Positions 1 to 8,668 of a stretch of 64,000 bases of DNA are shown one piece after another. The notes beneath the pieces are model-generated. The model saw only the letters and a program-made list of their open reading frames with translations. It did no database searches and had not been told where the DNA came from. Where the stretch lies: positions 248,001-312,000 of the forward strand of contig JAHEXY010000003.1 in the NCBI GenBank assembly GCA_023251875.1. The letters run 5' to 3'. The stretch is from Bacteroidota bacterium (GTDB lineage: Bacteria; Bacteroidota; Bacteroidia; JAHEXY01). Numbering within the stretch: the stretch's first letter is position 1; each line of letters begins with the position of its first letter. The translations under genes were made by a program, and so were the position numbers.

Positions 1-247
1 GATGCACAAAAGGAGCAATAAACTTTACTTTATTGGTTTGCAAATGCCCGATCAAATGCCAATGGATATCTTTTGGAAGGTACTCGTATTTTTCAATTAA
101 TTCTTGAACACGATTTTCTCCAAAATTCCTTTCACCGGTATTATACAAATTAAGAATTGCATGTATTGGTTTTGTTTTAGATACCGCAATCAGAGTTACG
201 TTTGGCAAAAGAAAGGTCTTTATATTTAAATAGTTATCAGTATTCAT
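1..247 (-). CDS. YggS/PLPBP-family pyridoxal phosphate homeostasis protein, N-terminal part (runs off the left edge)
   Basis: The minus strand opens with ATG at 247-245 and stays open to base 1, giving about 82 residues. The translation includes AVSKTKP, where the lysine is the PLP-binding residue of the family, then a GERNFGENRVQEL stretch and HWHLIGHLQTNK, both hallmarks of YggS/PROSC (PLPBP) proteins. These small cytosolic PLP carriers buffer the pool of free PLP and lack a known catalytic activity. About 150 C-terminal residues are outside the window. The gene diverges from the esterase gene that follows, with a 139 bp shared upstream gap. Confidence 0.9.
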   Translation of the reverse strand, partial: MNTDNYLNIKTFLLPNVTLIAVSKTKPIHAILNLYNTGERNFGENRVQELIEKYEYLPKDIHWHLIGHLQTNKVKFIAPFVH

Positions 248-348
248 TGTATTAAGTATTTTAATTTATGATCAACAAATATAACTATAGAAGAAACCCA
301 ATCGGATTTATACATAAAATTGTTATGCTATAATGATATAAAATGGCT

Positions 349-356
349 TACATTTG
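349..356 (+). promoter_or_regulatory. Candidate Bacteroidota -7 box upstream of the esterase gene
   Basis: TACATTTG matches the TANNTTTG -7 consensus used by the Bacteroidota primary sigma factor and lies about 30 bp before the start codon at 387. I do not see a TTTG -33 element at the usual spacing, so only half of the promoter is supported. Confidence 0.35.
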
Positions 357-386
357 CCTAATAATTCCATGCTCTTTAACTAATAT

Positions 387-1616
387 ATGGCATATTCAAT
401 ATCACGAATTGTACTTATAGTAAGTTTCTTGCTTTGCCTTTCCTTTTCTACACGAGCACAAATTCGCTTTATTGACAATATTTTCGATGATGTAGACAGT
501 ATTACTGATATTTGGTATCGCTTGGGGGTTTATCCTGAAGCAGATACAAGCCAAGATTTGTATTTTGATATTTATCAACCTAGAAACGACACCATGCAAA
601 AAAGGCCTTTAATTATTTGGCTACATGGTGGATTTGCTCAAGGATCAAGAAAAGAAGATAAAATTATTTATTTCTCTAAAAATTTAGCAAAAAAAGGATA
701 TTTAAATGCCTCTATTGATTACAGAGGGCATGTATTTGAAGGCACATCAAGCAATCCTAGATTTGGTGCTATTTATAGAGGCGTACAAGATACAAGGGCT
801 GCTATAAGTTATTTTAAAGAACACGCTGCAGATTATAATATTGATACTTCCAGAATAGTAGTGGGAGGAATGTCTTCCGGTTCATATGTGTCTATGCAAT
901 GTGCCTATTTAGATCAATGGGAAGTACCCGATACATTAATTGATACTACCGGAATTGGGCCTTTAGATCTTGGGGGAAGTAATTTTTCGGCCAATTATGA
1001 AGTTGCCATTAATTGTTGGGGAGCCTTATTGGATTCAAATTGGATACAGGCAGGAGATAAACCGGTTATGGCTGTTGTTGGTTTGCAAGACGCTTCTGTA
1101 CCACCAGAAAATGATTCTACCTCCTATGGTTCATTTCCAATATGTAGAACCGCTGCAAGGCTGGGTATTAAATCTCAATTGGATTATTATCCAGATGCGG
1201 GACACGGTTTAAAAGTAAAACCCTCTGATTATTTATCTGTTTCGGACGCCAATCAAAGGCAGTATAATTATTTAGATATATCGGCTGCTGATATTGCTCG
1301 CTTTTTAAGTGAAACATTATACCAACAAGATGACGAAATTGCTGATACTACTGTAAAAGTTTTTCCCAACCCTACAACTTCAAAATTTAATGTTAGAGTG
1401 TACGATGCCATATTAAATGATATTACAATTAATGTAAATGATGCAAAAGGCAATAAAATACTTTCTTATGAAGAAGGAATTGTTTATGATAATATTTACA
1501 AGAAAAGTATTGATTTGAGTAATTATCCGGCCGGAGTATATTATGTTAGTATTTATAAAACATCCGACTGGTTTAAGAAACAATACCTTTGCAAAGAAAT
1601 TAAATTACGAAAATAG
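387..1616 (+). CDS. Secreted alpha/beta-hydrolase (esterase-like) with T9SS type A sorting domain
   Basis: A signal peptide (residues 1-24, ending STRAQ) precedes an alpha/beta-hydrolase domain at about 45-312 and a type A C-terminal sorting domain at about 322-409 (FPNPTTSKFNVRV, then PAGVYYVSIY). The oxyanion-hole motif HGG is at 80-82, the nucleophile elbow G-M-S-S-G at 161-165 (Ser163), with likely acid Asp235 and base His273, so the triad looks complete. Proteins of this type are exported through the Sec and type IX systems to the cell surface or medium. The substrate is unknown. The MBOAT and SGNH-like genes that follow on the same strand, 18 bp downstream, suggest work on an acylated polysaccharide, but that is inference. 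Confidence 0.85.
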   Translation: MAYSISRIVLIVSFLLCLSFSTRAQIRFIDNIFDDVDSITDIWYRLGVYPEADTSQDLYFDIYQPRNDTMQKRPLIIWLHGGFAQGSRKEDKIIYFSKNLAKKGYLNASIDYRGHVFEGTSSNPRFGAIYRGVQDTRAAISYFKEHAADYNIDTSRIVVGGMSSGSYVSMQCAYLDQWEVPDTLIDTTGIGPLDLGGSNFSANYEVAINCWGALLDSNWIQAGDKPVMAVVGLQDASVPPENDSTSYGSFPICRTAARLGIKSQLDYYPDAGHGLKVKPSDYLSVSDANQRQYNYLDISAADIARFLSETLYQQDDEIADTTVKVFPNPTTSKFNVRVYDAILNDITINVNDAKGNKILSYEEGIVYDNIYKKSIDLSNYPAGVYYVSIYKTSDWFKKQYLCKEIKLRK

Positions 1617-1634
1617 AGATTAGCTCATACCAAG

Positions 1635-3062
1635 ATGACCTTTAACTCCATTGAATACCTGCTTTTTTTTCCCATCACATTTATACTGTATTGGTTTGTA
1701 TTTAATAAAACCATTAAGCTTCAAAATTTTTTAATTCTTGTTGCCAGTTATATTTTTTATGGCTGGTGGGATTGGCGTTTTTTAGGTTTAATTCTTTTAA
1801 CATCAACTGTTGATTTTTTCATGGGAATTAAAATTTCTCAGGAAACTGAAAAATCGAAAAAATTTCGTTGGCTTTGCATTAGTTGGGGATTAAACTTGCT
1901 CAATTTTTTCGTATTTAAATACCTTGGGTTCTTTGTTAATTCATTTGTTGATGGATTTAGTCTTTTAGGAATAAATTTAGTCAGACCCACTTTGCATATT
2001 ATTTTACCCATAGGCATTAGTTTTTACACCCTTCAATCATTAGCGTATACCATTGATGTTTATAGAGGACATTTAAAACCTGAAAAAAATTATATTACAT
2101 TTTTATCCTTTGTTTCCTTTTTTCCCTTGCTATTGGCCGGTCCTATAGAAAGGGCTCCAAGCTTAATGCCCCAATTTAATAAGCCCAGGATATTTGATTT
2201 TAATATTGCCAGAGACGCCATGCGGCAAATATTATGGGGCATGTTTAAAAAAGTAGTGATTGCCGATAATTTTGCTCCTTATGTAAATGATATTTTTGGC
2301 CATTATACCGAAATGAGTGGACTCACCTTATATTTTGGATGGGTATTATTTTCCATTCAACTTTATTGTGATTTTGCCGGCTACTCAGATATTGCAGTAG
2401 GAACAGGAAAGCTATTTGGCTTTAACCTCATGCGAAATTTTAAAAACCCTTTCTTTTCTCCCAACCCACAAGATTTTTGGAAACGATGGCATATTAGCCT
2501 TTCATCGTGGTTTAGAGATTATGTTTATATGTATATGTTTGGCTTAAAAAAAGCAGGAACTAAAGTTGCTATTGCTATGGTTATTACTTTTACCATTAGT
2601 GGTCTTTGGCATGGTGCCGATTGGAATTTTGCTCTTTGGGGATTTTTGAACGGATTATTCATTGCAATTTATCTTACTGCATTTAAAAAATACAGAAAAA
2701 TTACTTTTGGGGATAACCATTTAATTCCGCCTTTAAAAGAATTTATAATGATGGCCATTACCTATAATTTTACCGCATTTACTTTAGTGCTTTTCAGAGC
2801 TCCCGGAATAGATGCTGCACTGGGTTATTACCATCAATTTTTCACGCATACATTTGATCCTATTCAATGGGGTAAAATTATATTCGTGTTACCCATGACC
2901 ATTTTTGTTTTGTTCGAATGGGTAAACAGACATAAAGTACATCCATTAGAAGATTTAAAATACAATACATTTTGGCGTTGGATAATTTATTTTGGTATGA
3001 CAGTTTGTATAGTTATAGAAATGGGTAAACCAACACAAAGTTTTATTTACTTTCAATTTTAG
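1635..3062 (+). CDS. MBOAT-family membrane O-acyltransferase (AlgI-like)
   Basis: A 475-residue polytopic membrane protein with the hallmarks of the AlgI/DltB branch of MBOAT enzymes: LLAGPIERAP near 167-175, the block F-W-K-R-W-H-I-S-L-S-S-W-F-R-D-Y with His286, and SGLWHGADWNF with the catalytic His326. These enzymes pass an acyl group (usually acetyl) across the inner membrane to modify extracytoplasmic polysaccharide. The length matches AlgI-type proteins (about 460-520). It is followed after 2 bp by an SGNH-like gene, the usual partner that completes transfer to the sugar in the periplasm. The polymer cannot be named from the sequence. Confidence 0.92.
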   Translation: MTFNSIEYLLFFPITFILYWFVFNKTIKLQNFLILVASYIFYGWWDWRFLGLILLTSTVDFFMGIKISQETEKSKKFRWLCISWGLNLLNFFVFKYLGFFVNSFVDGFSLLGINLVRPTLHIILPIGISFYTLQSLAYTIDVYRGHLKPEKNYITFLSFVSFFPLLLAGPIERAPSLMPQFNKPRIFDFNIARDAMRQILWGMFKKVVIADNFAPYVNDIFGHYTEMSGLTLYFGWVLFSIQLYCDFAGYSDIAVGTGKLFGFNLMRNFKNPFFSPNPQDFWKRWHISLSSWFRDYVYMYMFGLKKAGTKVAIAMVITFTISGLWHGADWNFALWGFLNGLFIAIYLTAFKKYRKITFGDNHLIPPLKEFIMMAITYNFTAFTLVLFRAPGIDAALGYYHQFFTHTFDPIQWGKIIFVLPMTIFVLFEWVNRHKVHPLEDLKYNTFWRWIIYFGMTVCIVIEMGKPTQSFIYFQF

Positions 3063-3064
3063 AC

Positions 3065-4015
3065 ATGAAAGAGTTTTTAATCAAGATGAGATATTATATG
3101 CTACTAGTATTAATAGTAGCCTCAGTCTTGCTTGCCATTATTTATAAGCAACCCAATTGGGTTGATCATTATTATCTTAAATTAACGACTCCAAAAGCAA
3201 CATCACTTATTTTAGGAACTTCACGTGCGTCACAAGGCATCATTCCGCAAATTATCAATGAAAAAGCAGGAAAAACTTTTGATGGCTATATCGTCAATCA
3301 TGCTTTTACCATGGGCCTCACGCCTTATGGCCCCAGCTATGAAAGATTTATTAAACTAAAAATAATTGATGGCACTACCAATGGAATATTTATCCTCGAA
3401 GTGAGTCCTTCAGCATTTTGTGCTCCTGCGCCTATTCTTAACGACACATTAAAATTTACTGAACGCAATAGTTTTGTAGGGAAAATTACAAACAGTTCCA
3501 CCAATCCGAATATTCAATACCTAACAAAATTTTATAGTGAACGTCATTTTGCATTTGAACATTTTTATGATGTATTGAGAAATAACGATAGAGCCGTTTT
3601 AGACAACAATATTTATGGTTCCATGAATGTTATTGTAAAAGCGGATACCGCTAATCTTAATTTCAGATTAAAGCGAAGAATCAATTATTATTTAAAAGAA
3701 TATGACGGTATACAATTTTCTCAAGCCCGTTTTGATGCCTTTAAAAGAATGGTTCAATATTTGAAACAAAAAGGAGAAGTATACATTGTACGTTTACCTA
3801 TTGCAGAACCTATGGTTGAAGTAGAAAATAAAATTTTTCCTGATTTTGACACCATTATTGGCAATTATGCCAAAGAAAATAATATTCATTATTTTGATTA
3901 CATCAATGACTCAAAAAATTATATAACAACTGATGGCAGTCATCTTTATCACCCTTCTGCAGAATTAGTAACTACACAGCTTTGTGATTCACTATTGAAG
4001 TATAGGAAAGAATAG
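3065..4015 (+). CDS. Membrane-anchored SGNH/AlgX-like partner of the MBOAT acyltransferase
   Basis: 316 residues. An N-terminal membrane anchor (about 10-27) is followed by a periplasmic domain. G-T-S-R at 51-54 resembles the block I nucleophile motif of SGNH hydrolases, and T-D-G-S-H-L near the end gives the Asp290-x-x-His293 pair of block V. Together with its position 2 bp after the MBOAT gene, this fits the AlgJ/AlgX/PatB role of O-acetylating the polymer with the acyl group exported by the MBOAT protein. No family name is certain; the spacing between blocks is longer than in textbook SGNH enzymes. Confidence 0.7.
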   Translation: MKEFLIKMRYYMLLVLIVASVLLAIIYKQPNWVDHYYLKLTTPKATSLILGTSRASQGIIPQIINEKAGKTFDGYIVNHAFTMGLTPYGPSYERFIKLKIIDGTTNGIFILEVSPSAFCAPAPILNDTLKFTERNSFVGKITNSSTNPNIQYLTKFYSERHFAFEHFYDVLRNNDRAVLDNNIYGSMNVIVKADTANLNFRLKRRINYYLKEYDGIQFSQARFDAFKRMVQYLKQKGEVYIVRLPIAEPMVEVENKIFPDFDTIIGNYAKENNIHYFDYINDSKNYITTDGSHLYHPSAELVTTQLCDSLLKYRKE

Positions 4016-4333
4016 ATATGAACCGAGCCTACAGCTCTCGCATGATTCGTATTCCATCTTTCGGATAGACTAAAGTCCATCCTTACAATATATATCGAGC
4101 CTACGGCTCTTAGCAGAAAACACATAACCGTTCTTTACTAAAATGATAACATCAATATAGTTCTTGAATAACGGTATGTCTTATAATACTGAATTTTAGT
4201 CAGGTAAAAAAGAAAATATATAAAAGTTCCATAGGAACGATTAATTTTGTAACAACAGACTTTAGTCTGTTGAGAAAAGAAGAAAACTATAAATAAGTTC
4301 CGTAGGAACGAATCATATAAAACATAAAATACA
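4016..4333. repeat. REP-like hairpin block, left copy, upstream of the transposase
   Basis: No gene in this 318 bp gap. It holds a series of short palindromes: GAGCCTACAGCTC at about 4025, GACTAAAGTC at about 4068, GAGCCTACGGCTC at about 4097, GTTCCATAGGAAC at about 4226, GACTTTAGTC at about 4259, GTTCCGTAGGAAC at about 4297. The same series in the same order lies on the other side of the transposase gene. Stems of 5 bp with 3 nt loops (TAC or GTA) are typical of REP sequences mobilised by IS200-like (RAYT) transposases. Confidence 0.8.
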
Positions 4334-4795
4334 ATGGCAAACACCTATCATCAAGTTTATCTCCAAACAGTTTTTGCAGTAAAATATAGAGAAGCTGTAA
4401 TTGATAAAGATTGGCGATCAACATTACTTGGTGTTATCGGTAATTTAATAAATGAAACTGGTTGTAAAACAATTATTGTAAATGGAGTAGAAGATCATAT
4501 TCACTGTTTTATAGGATTGAAACCTGTAGTGTCCATTTCGGAATTAATGAAAACTGTAAAAGCAAAATCATCAAAATATGTCAATGACCATCAATTGACA
4601 AAGAAAAGATTTGAATGGCAGGAAGGATATGGCGTATTTTCATACAGTCATTCCCATATTGATAATGTTTATAAGTATATCGCCAATCAAGAAGCTCATC
4701 ATAAAAAGCAAACTTTTAGAAATGAGTATCTAGCGTTTTTAGATAAGTTTAAAATACCTTATGATGAAAGATATATTTTTGAGGATTTGATATAA
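4334..4795 (+). mobile_element. IS200/IS605-type Y1 transposase (REP-associated tyrosine transposase, RAYT-like)
   Basis: An intact 153-residue HUH single-strand transposase. The metal-binding motif H-I-H is at 55-57 (within EDHIHCFIG), and the helix YIANQEAHHKK carries the catalytic tyrosine, probably Tyr115. Length and the FRNEYLAFLDKF C-terminal helix are usual for TnpA of this branch. No tnpB/iscB companion is present. The gene sits between two copies of a REP block in the same orientation, the arrangement of a RAYT with its flanking REP elements. It is probably able to move single-stranded REP-bounded DNA; activity is inferred from the intact motifs only. Confidence 0.9.
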
Positions 4796-5034
4796 GAGAT
4801 ATAATCCGAGCCTCCGGCTCTCACGTGATACGTACACGCTCTTTTCGGATCGACTAAAGTCTATCCTTACAATATAAATCGAGCCTACGGCTCTTTATAA
4901 AGGACTAAAATATTACAATAAAATTTAAAGTTCCGTAGGAACGACCAATCTTGTAACAACGGACTTTAGTCTGTTGAGAAAAGAAATCTATAAAAGAGTT
5001 CCGTAGGAACGAATCATATAAAATAACAGAACAG
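4796..5034. repeat. REP-like hairpin block, right copy, downstream of the transposase
   Basis: Same order of palindromes as the left block: GAGCCTCCGGCTC at about 4808, GACTAAAGTC at about 4852, GAGCCTACGGCTC at about 4881, GTTCCGTAGGAAC at about 4930, GACTTTAGTC at about 4962, and GTTCCGTAGGAAC at about 5000. The segment reading from AACGA through TTTAGTCTGTTGAGAAAAGAA is almost identical on both sides. The block ends just before the start codon of the next gene, which may therefore be transcribed through it. Confidence 0.8.
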
Positions 5035-6501
5035 ATGAACTACAAAAAATATCTCTTTTTAATATTGGCAATTCTAATTGTATATGCCTGCTCTTATTCA
5101 AAAAATAAATCAAAAATAAATAATGAAGGAGGATCTCCTCAAGAAATAAAATGCTCACTAAGCTCCTACAAAAAAAATATCTCCTACCCTTTTATTGGTT
5201 TTAATACCAATACCATTAAAGGCCCAAAATGGACAGACAAACAATTACAAACCATATTACAAAAATTTAATTCTCAGTTTTTGCGCTATCCGGGAGGAAC
5301 TGTTTCTAGTTTATGGGATTGGAAAAAAGGAGGCTTTGTTGCCAACCTACCACCGGAGGCATTAAAAGACAAAGAATTTAGTAAACGAGATATTGTTACA
5401 GCCACACTCGAAGAATTTAAAACCGCCATTGATGCAACACAAGCCACACCAGTACTTGTTTTAAACATGGTTACTTCTGATCTAAATTACCAATTAGAAA
5501 TGTTACGCCATGCCAAACAAATTGGATTACAAGTAAAATATATCGAACTGGGAAATGAGTACTACAAAAGTCAGAATGTGTTTACTTCAAAATTCCCTTC
5601 ACCAACTGATTACGCCAAAGAAGCTGTAAAATGGGCAACAGAAATAAAAAAAGAATTTCATGATGCCGAATTTGCTGTTATTGCTACTCGTAAAGGGCAA
5701 GACAAAGATGAACGTTTAGCCAATTGGAATCAAGGTATTTTTGACGTCATCAAAAACGAAAAAATAATTACTGCCATTACCGTACATCCATACTCTGGCC
5801 CTGGTCGTGGTATTGAAAGTGCTATAACTATGAATGATATGTCAAACATATTAGGAGCATCCTTTAACGGAGAATTATTACTTGATGTTAATCAACCTGC
5901 CGATAAAAAAATATGGATTACTGAATACAATGCTTTTGATGTAAAAAAAGATGTAATGAATTCTCGTTGGGTACATGGTTTATATGCTGCCAATTTAACT
6001 TTAGGTTTCTTAAACAATCAAAATGTAGAAATGGTATTGTACCATTCATTAATTGGCAACCCTAGTTTTAGAGCCATTTTCACAGGTACTAATGATTTAA
6101 AAAATGCAGGAGGCAATGCTCCCACCCGACCATTTGATTTTTCAGCAGCAGGTTATGCCTACAGCATCATTTTAAATGCCATGAAAGATAAAGATGTTGC
6201 AACACGACTTGATTTTAACACTAACATTTCAGAATCCTCTTTTAATAAAACATATAATGCCATTGTAGGATGGAATTTTAAAGGCAAAACAAATTCAGAA
6301 AATATTTTGTTAAACCTTTCTGATAAAGAAGTAACAATTGATATTAAAGATTTAAATATAAATGAAGGAAGCCCATACCAAACTTTTACAGTTGCAAACC
6401 CAATCGCATTTTGGGCTAATTCAGATGCTATAATAAAAAAGGATATAAAAATTAGTAATAATAAAATTGTGCTGCCCGCTTATTCGATTGTAAAGTTTTA
6501 G
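5035..6501 (+). CDS. Lipoprotein glycoside hydrolase-like protein (GH51/clan GH-A-like TIM barrel)
   Basis: A lipoprotein signal ends at Cys19 (LIVYAC). The body looks like a (beta/alpha)8 glycosidase: LRYPGGTVSSLWDW near 83-96, E-L-G-N-E with Glu175 in the acid/base position (NE at the end of strand 4), and W-I-T-E-Y-N with Glu297 in the nucleophile position. The motifs resemble GH51-type arabinofuranosidases and related GH-A families, with a beta-sandwich-like tail from about 400. Likely displayed at the outer membrane. The substrate and exact GH family cannot be fixed. It starts only a few bases after the REP block, so its promoter may lie within or beyond the element. Confidence 0.72.
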   Translation: MNYKKYLFLILAILIVYACSYSKNKSKINNEGGSPQEIKCSLSSYKKNISYPFIGFNTNTIKGPKWTDKQLQTILQKFNSQFLRYPGGTVSSLWDWKKGGFVANLPPEALKDKEFSKRDIVTATLEEFKTAIDATQATPVLVLNMVTSDLNYQLEMLRHAKQIGLQVKYIELGNEYYKSQNVFTSKFPSPTDYAKEAVKWATEIKKEFHDAEFAVIATRKGQDKDERLANWNQGIFDVIKNEKIITAITVHPYSGPGRGIESAITMNDMSNILGASFNGELLLDVNQPADKKIWITEYNAFDVKKDVMNSRWVHGLYAANLTLGFLNNQNVEMVLYHSLIGNPSFRAIFTGTNDLKNAGGNAPTRPFDFSAAGYAYSIILNAMKDKDVATRLDFNTNISESSFNKTYNAIVGWNFKGKTNSENILLNLSDKEVTIDIKDLNINEGSPYQTFTVANPIAFWANSDAIIKKDIKISNNKIVLPAYSIVKF

Positions 6502-6543
6502 AATTATTTAAGCTTTGTCCTATATTTTTTATCCAATATAAAA

Positions 6544-7014
6544 ATGGCACACAAAGTAACAGTAAATAAACTTCATTCTTCAGACCATGAAAAAATTATT
6601 ATCATAGCAAATTGGTATTATAATGAATGGGGTACCCCTATTGATAAAACTATTCATCGTCTCAAAAACCAACCTAGTGATGATACCCTCTTTCAGTTAA
6701 TATTAACTACCAGCAATGAAATTATTGCTACGGGTGGACTTTGCAATAATGTAAATATATTTAATGTTTATCCCGATCTTAAAAAACATAAACCTTGGCT
6801 TGCATTATTATATGTTGAGAAAAAATATCGAAATAATGGATTAGGAGAAATACTAGTAAAGGAAATAGCACAAAATGCAAAGAAAAATAAAATCGAAAAA
6901 ATATATCTATATACCTTTACTGCTGAAACTTTATATAAAAGATGTGGTTGGAAAGAAATTCAAAGGGTTGATTATAAAAATTATGATACTATTATAATGG
7001 AAAAATATTTATAA
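6544..7014 (+). CDS. GNAT-family N-acetyltransferase
   Basis: 156 residues with a recognisable GNAT core: the acetyl-CoA pyrophosphate-binding motif R-N-N-G-L-G at 96-101 after the strand ALLYVEKKY, and a C-terminal YTFTAETLYKRCGWKE segment, as in many small-molecule GNATs. It lies 42 bp downstream of the glycosidase-like lipoprotein on the same strand and could be cotranscribed, but nothing in the sequence ties it to that pathway. The substrate is unknown. Confidence 0.85.
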   Translation: MAHKVTVNKLHSSDHEKIIIIANWYYNEWGTPIDKTIHRLKNQPSDDTLFQLILTTSNEIIATGGLCNNVNIFNVYPDLKKHKPWLALLYVEKKYRNNGLGEILVKEIAQNAKKNKIEKIYLYTFTAETLYKRCGWKEIQRVDYKNYDTIIMEKYL

Positions 7015-7065
7015 CAAAGTTAAGTTCTATTTGATATTCTAAACAAGCAACAAAAAGCATGACTA

Positions 7066-7767
7066 TCAAAACGCCAAATAAAAATCCTTCAACAAGTTTT
7101 TAAATTCATTTGTATAGCTTCTATCATCATTACAAATACAAATTTGTTCTTCTTTACATTCCGTTTCTGTTTTTGAAAACATAGCAATTATTCTAAACAA
7201 TTTACCAGGCATATTTTCAACATGTATTTTATACATACAAAATAGATTTTTATTTTTTGCTAAGATTTCAAATTCATTATATTCATTAGGAGGTAATAAA
7301 ATCCATGCCTGTCCGGTATTGTTTAAATGATTTGAAAATAAATCCAATACTTTATCAAAAGTTGATGCATCTCGCATGGCAATATTTCTTTCTTGCTTAG
7401 GAGATAAAAAACCGGTTTTATAAAATGGAGGATTGCATACAATGGCATCAAAAAATAACCCTTCTGATAAATCAGCATAATCTCCCGAAAGGGATGTTAA
7501 TCTATCTGAAAATGGAGACTGTATGAGATTTTGCTTGGATAGAAATGCCGCAGTAGAATCGATATCTATTGCCGTAATTTTAGTTTCAGTAAAACGTTGC
7601 GCAAGCATTAGGGATAATATTCCTGTTCCGGAACCTGCATCTAATATCGTATTAGGCTTTTCTTTTATTACCACAGCACCAAACAAACAAGCTTCAGTTG
7701 TAACCTTCATTCCTGCCCCTTCTTGCTGAATGGTAAATTGCTTAAACTGGAAATAATTGTTTTTCAT
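7066..7767 (-). CDS. trmN6: tRNA1(Val) (adenine(37)-N6)-methyltransferase, TrmN6/YfiC-like
   Basis: A class I SAM-dependent methyltransferase of 233 residues. Motif I is D-A-G-S-G-T-G (43-49), the acidic ribose ligand is in AIDID (66-70), and the N6-adenine methyltransferase signature N-P-P-F-Y is at 112-116. The N-terminal FKQFTIQQEGAGMKVTTEA is characteristic of the YfiC/TrmN6 group, which methylates A37 in tRNA1(Val). The start codon directly abuts a 158 bp inverted-repeat element that separates it from aroE upstream. Confidence 0.88.
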   Translation of the reverse strand: MKNNYFQFKQFTIQQEGAGMKVTTEACLFGAVVIKEKPNTILDAGSGTGILSLMLAQRFTETKITAIDIDSTAAFLSKQNLIQSPFSDRLTSLSGDYADLSEGLFFDAIVCNPPFYKTGFLSPKQERNIAMRDASTFDKVLDLFSNHLNNTGQAWILLPPNEYNEFEILAKNKNLFCMYKIHVENMPGKLFRIIAMFSKTETECKEEQICICNDDRSYTNEFKNLLKDFYLAF

Positions 7768-7925
7768 GACCTCTCCCCAACCAATGTCATTAAGTTATGA
7801 AATAGCCATGCACTGAACGTGCACAAACAATGATGAAGATAGCTTGGCATATACCATATAACTTTAAAAAAACAAATAATGTACATATAAAACTTAAATT
7901 AATGACATTGGGTTAGGGAGAGGTC
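7768..7925. repeat. 158 bp MITE-like element with 25 bp terminal inverted repeats, carrying an R2 repeat
   Basis: The left end GACCTCTCCCCAACCAATG (from 7768) and the right end, ending GGGTTAGGGAGAGGTC at 7925, are near-perfect inverted repeats of about 25 bp including AATGACATTGG. The interior 7797-7888 is a minus-strand copy of the R2 repeat also found at 13.7-13.9 kb and 32.5 kb. The left end touches the trmN6 start codon. The right end overlaps the last codons of aroE, supplying Thr-Ser-Pro and the TAA stop. Confidence 0.8.
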
Positions 7926-8668
7926 TTATTCCAAATTTTCCATGATGCCTCAGCCTGCAGAATAAGCATTTCTTCTCCATTTTTAATTACAGCCCCTTGC
8001 GCTTTACCCTTTTTTAAAAATAAACTTTGTTTCGGATTATAAATAAGATCGTATAAAAAATGCTTTGAGGTTATATATTCATAAGGAATCGATGGTGTTT
8101 CATTTATATTGGGATACATCCCTAAAGGACTAGTATTTACAATTAAGGTATGATCATTAATAATTTGTTTATTTACATTAGGGTAAGAAATTGAAAAAGG
8201 AGAATCATTTCTACTCACAATCAAGTATTCTATTCCCAATTGCCTCAAAACATAGCAAACAGCTTTTGCTCCTCCTCCAGAGCCTAATACTAAAGCCTTT
8301 TTATGATTTAACGAAAGTAGAGGTAACAAAGAATCTTTAAATCCTATCACATCTGTATTAAAGCCCAATAGTTTTAATTGATTGTCTTTTCTTTCTATTT
8401 TAACGGTATTTACAGCTCCAATTTCCATTGCTTCATCACTTAATTGAGATAAAAAGGGAATTACCGCCTCCTTATAAGGTATTGTAATATTAAGACCTTT
8501 TAGTTCAGAAGTAATTTTAATTAGCTCAAGAAACTTGCCTATGTTTTCTAATTCAAATAAATGATAGGAAACATGACCAATATTTTCTTTTTTAAATTTT
8601 TCGGAAAAATAGCGTTGGGAAAAAGAATGAGAAAGAGATTTTCCAATAAGACCATAGATATTATTCAT
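7913..8668 (-). CDS. aroE: Shikimate dehydrogenase (NADP+)
   Basis: Catalyses the NADPH-dependent reduction of 3-dehydroshikimate in the aromatic amino acid pathway. The 251 residues show the shikimate-binding S-L-S-H-S (11-15), the catalytic Lys66 in ITIPYKEA, Asn87 in AVNTV, Asp106 in FNTDVIGF, and the NADP loop G-S-G-G-G-A-K-A. Length is near the short end of the usual 250-290. The final residues Thr-Ser-Pro and the stop codon are encoded by the edge of an inserted inverted-repeat element, so the native C-terminus was replaced or trimmed. The start overlaps the upstream membrane-protein gene by 8 bp, suggesting translational coupling. Confidence 0.93.
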   Translation of the reverse strand: MNNIYGLIGKSLSHSFSQRYFSEKFKKENIGHVSYHLFELENIGKFLELIKITSELKGLNITIPYKEAVIPFLSQLSDEAMEIGAVNTVKIERKDNQLKLLGFNTDVIGFKDSLLPLLSLNHKKALVLGSGGGAKAVCYVLRQLGIEYLIVSRNDSPFSISYPNVNKQIINDHTLIVNTSPLGMYPNINETPSIPYEYITSKHFLYDLIYNPKQSLFLKKGKAQGAVIKNGEEMLILQAEASWKIWNKTSP

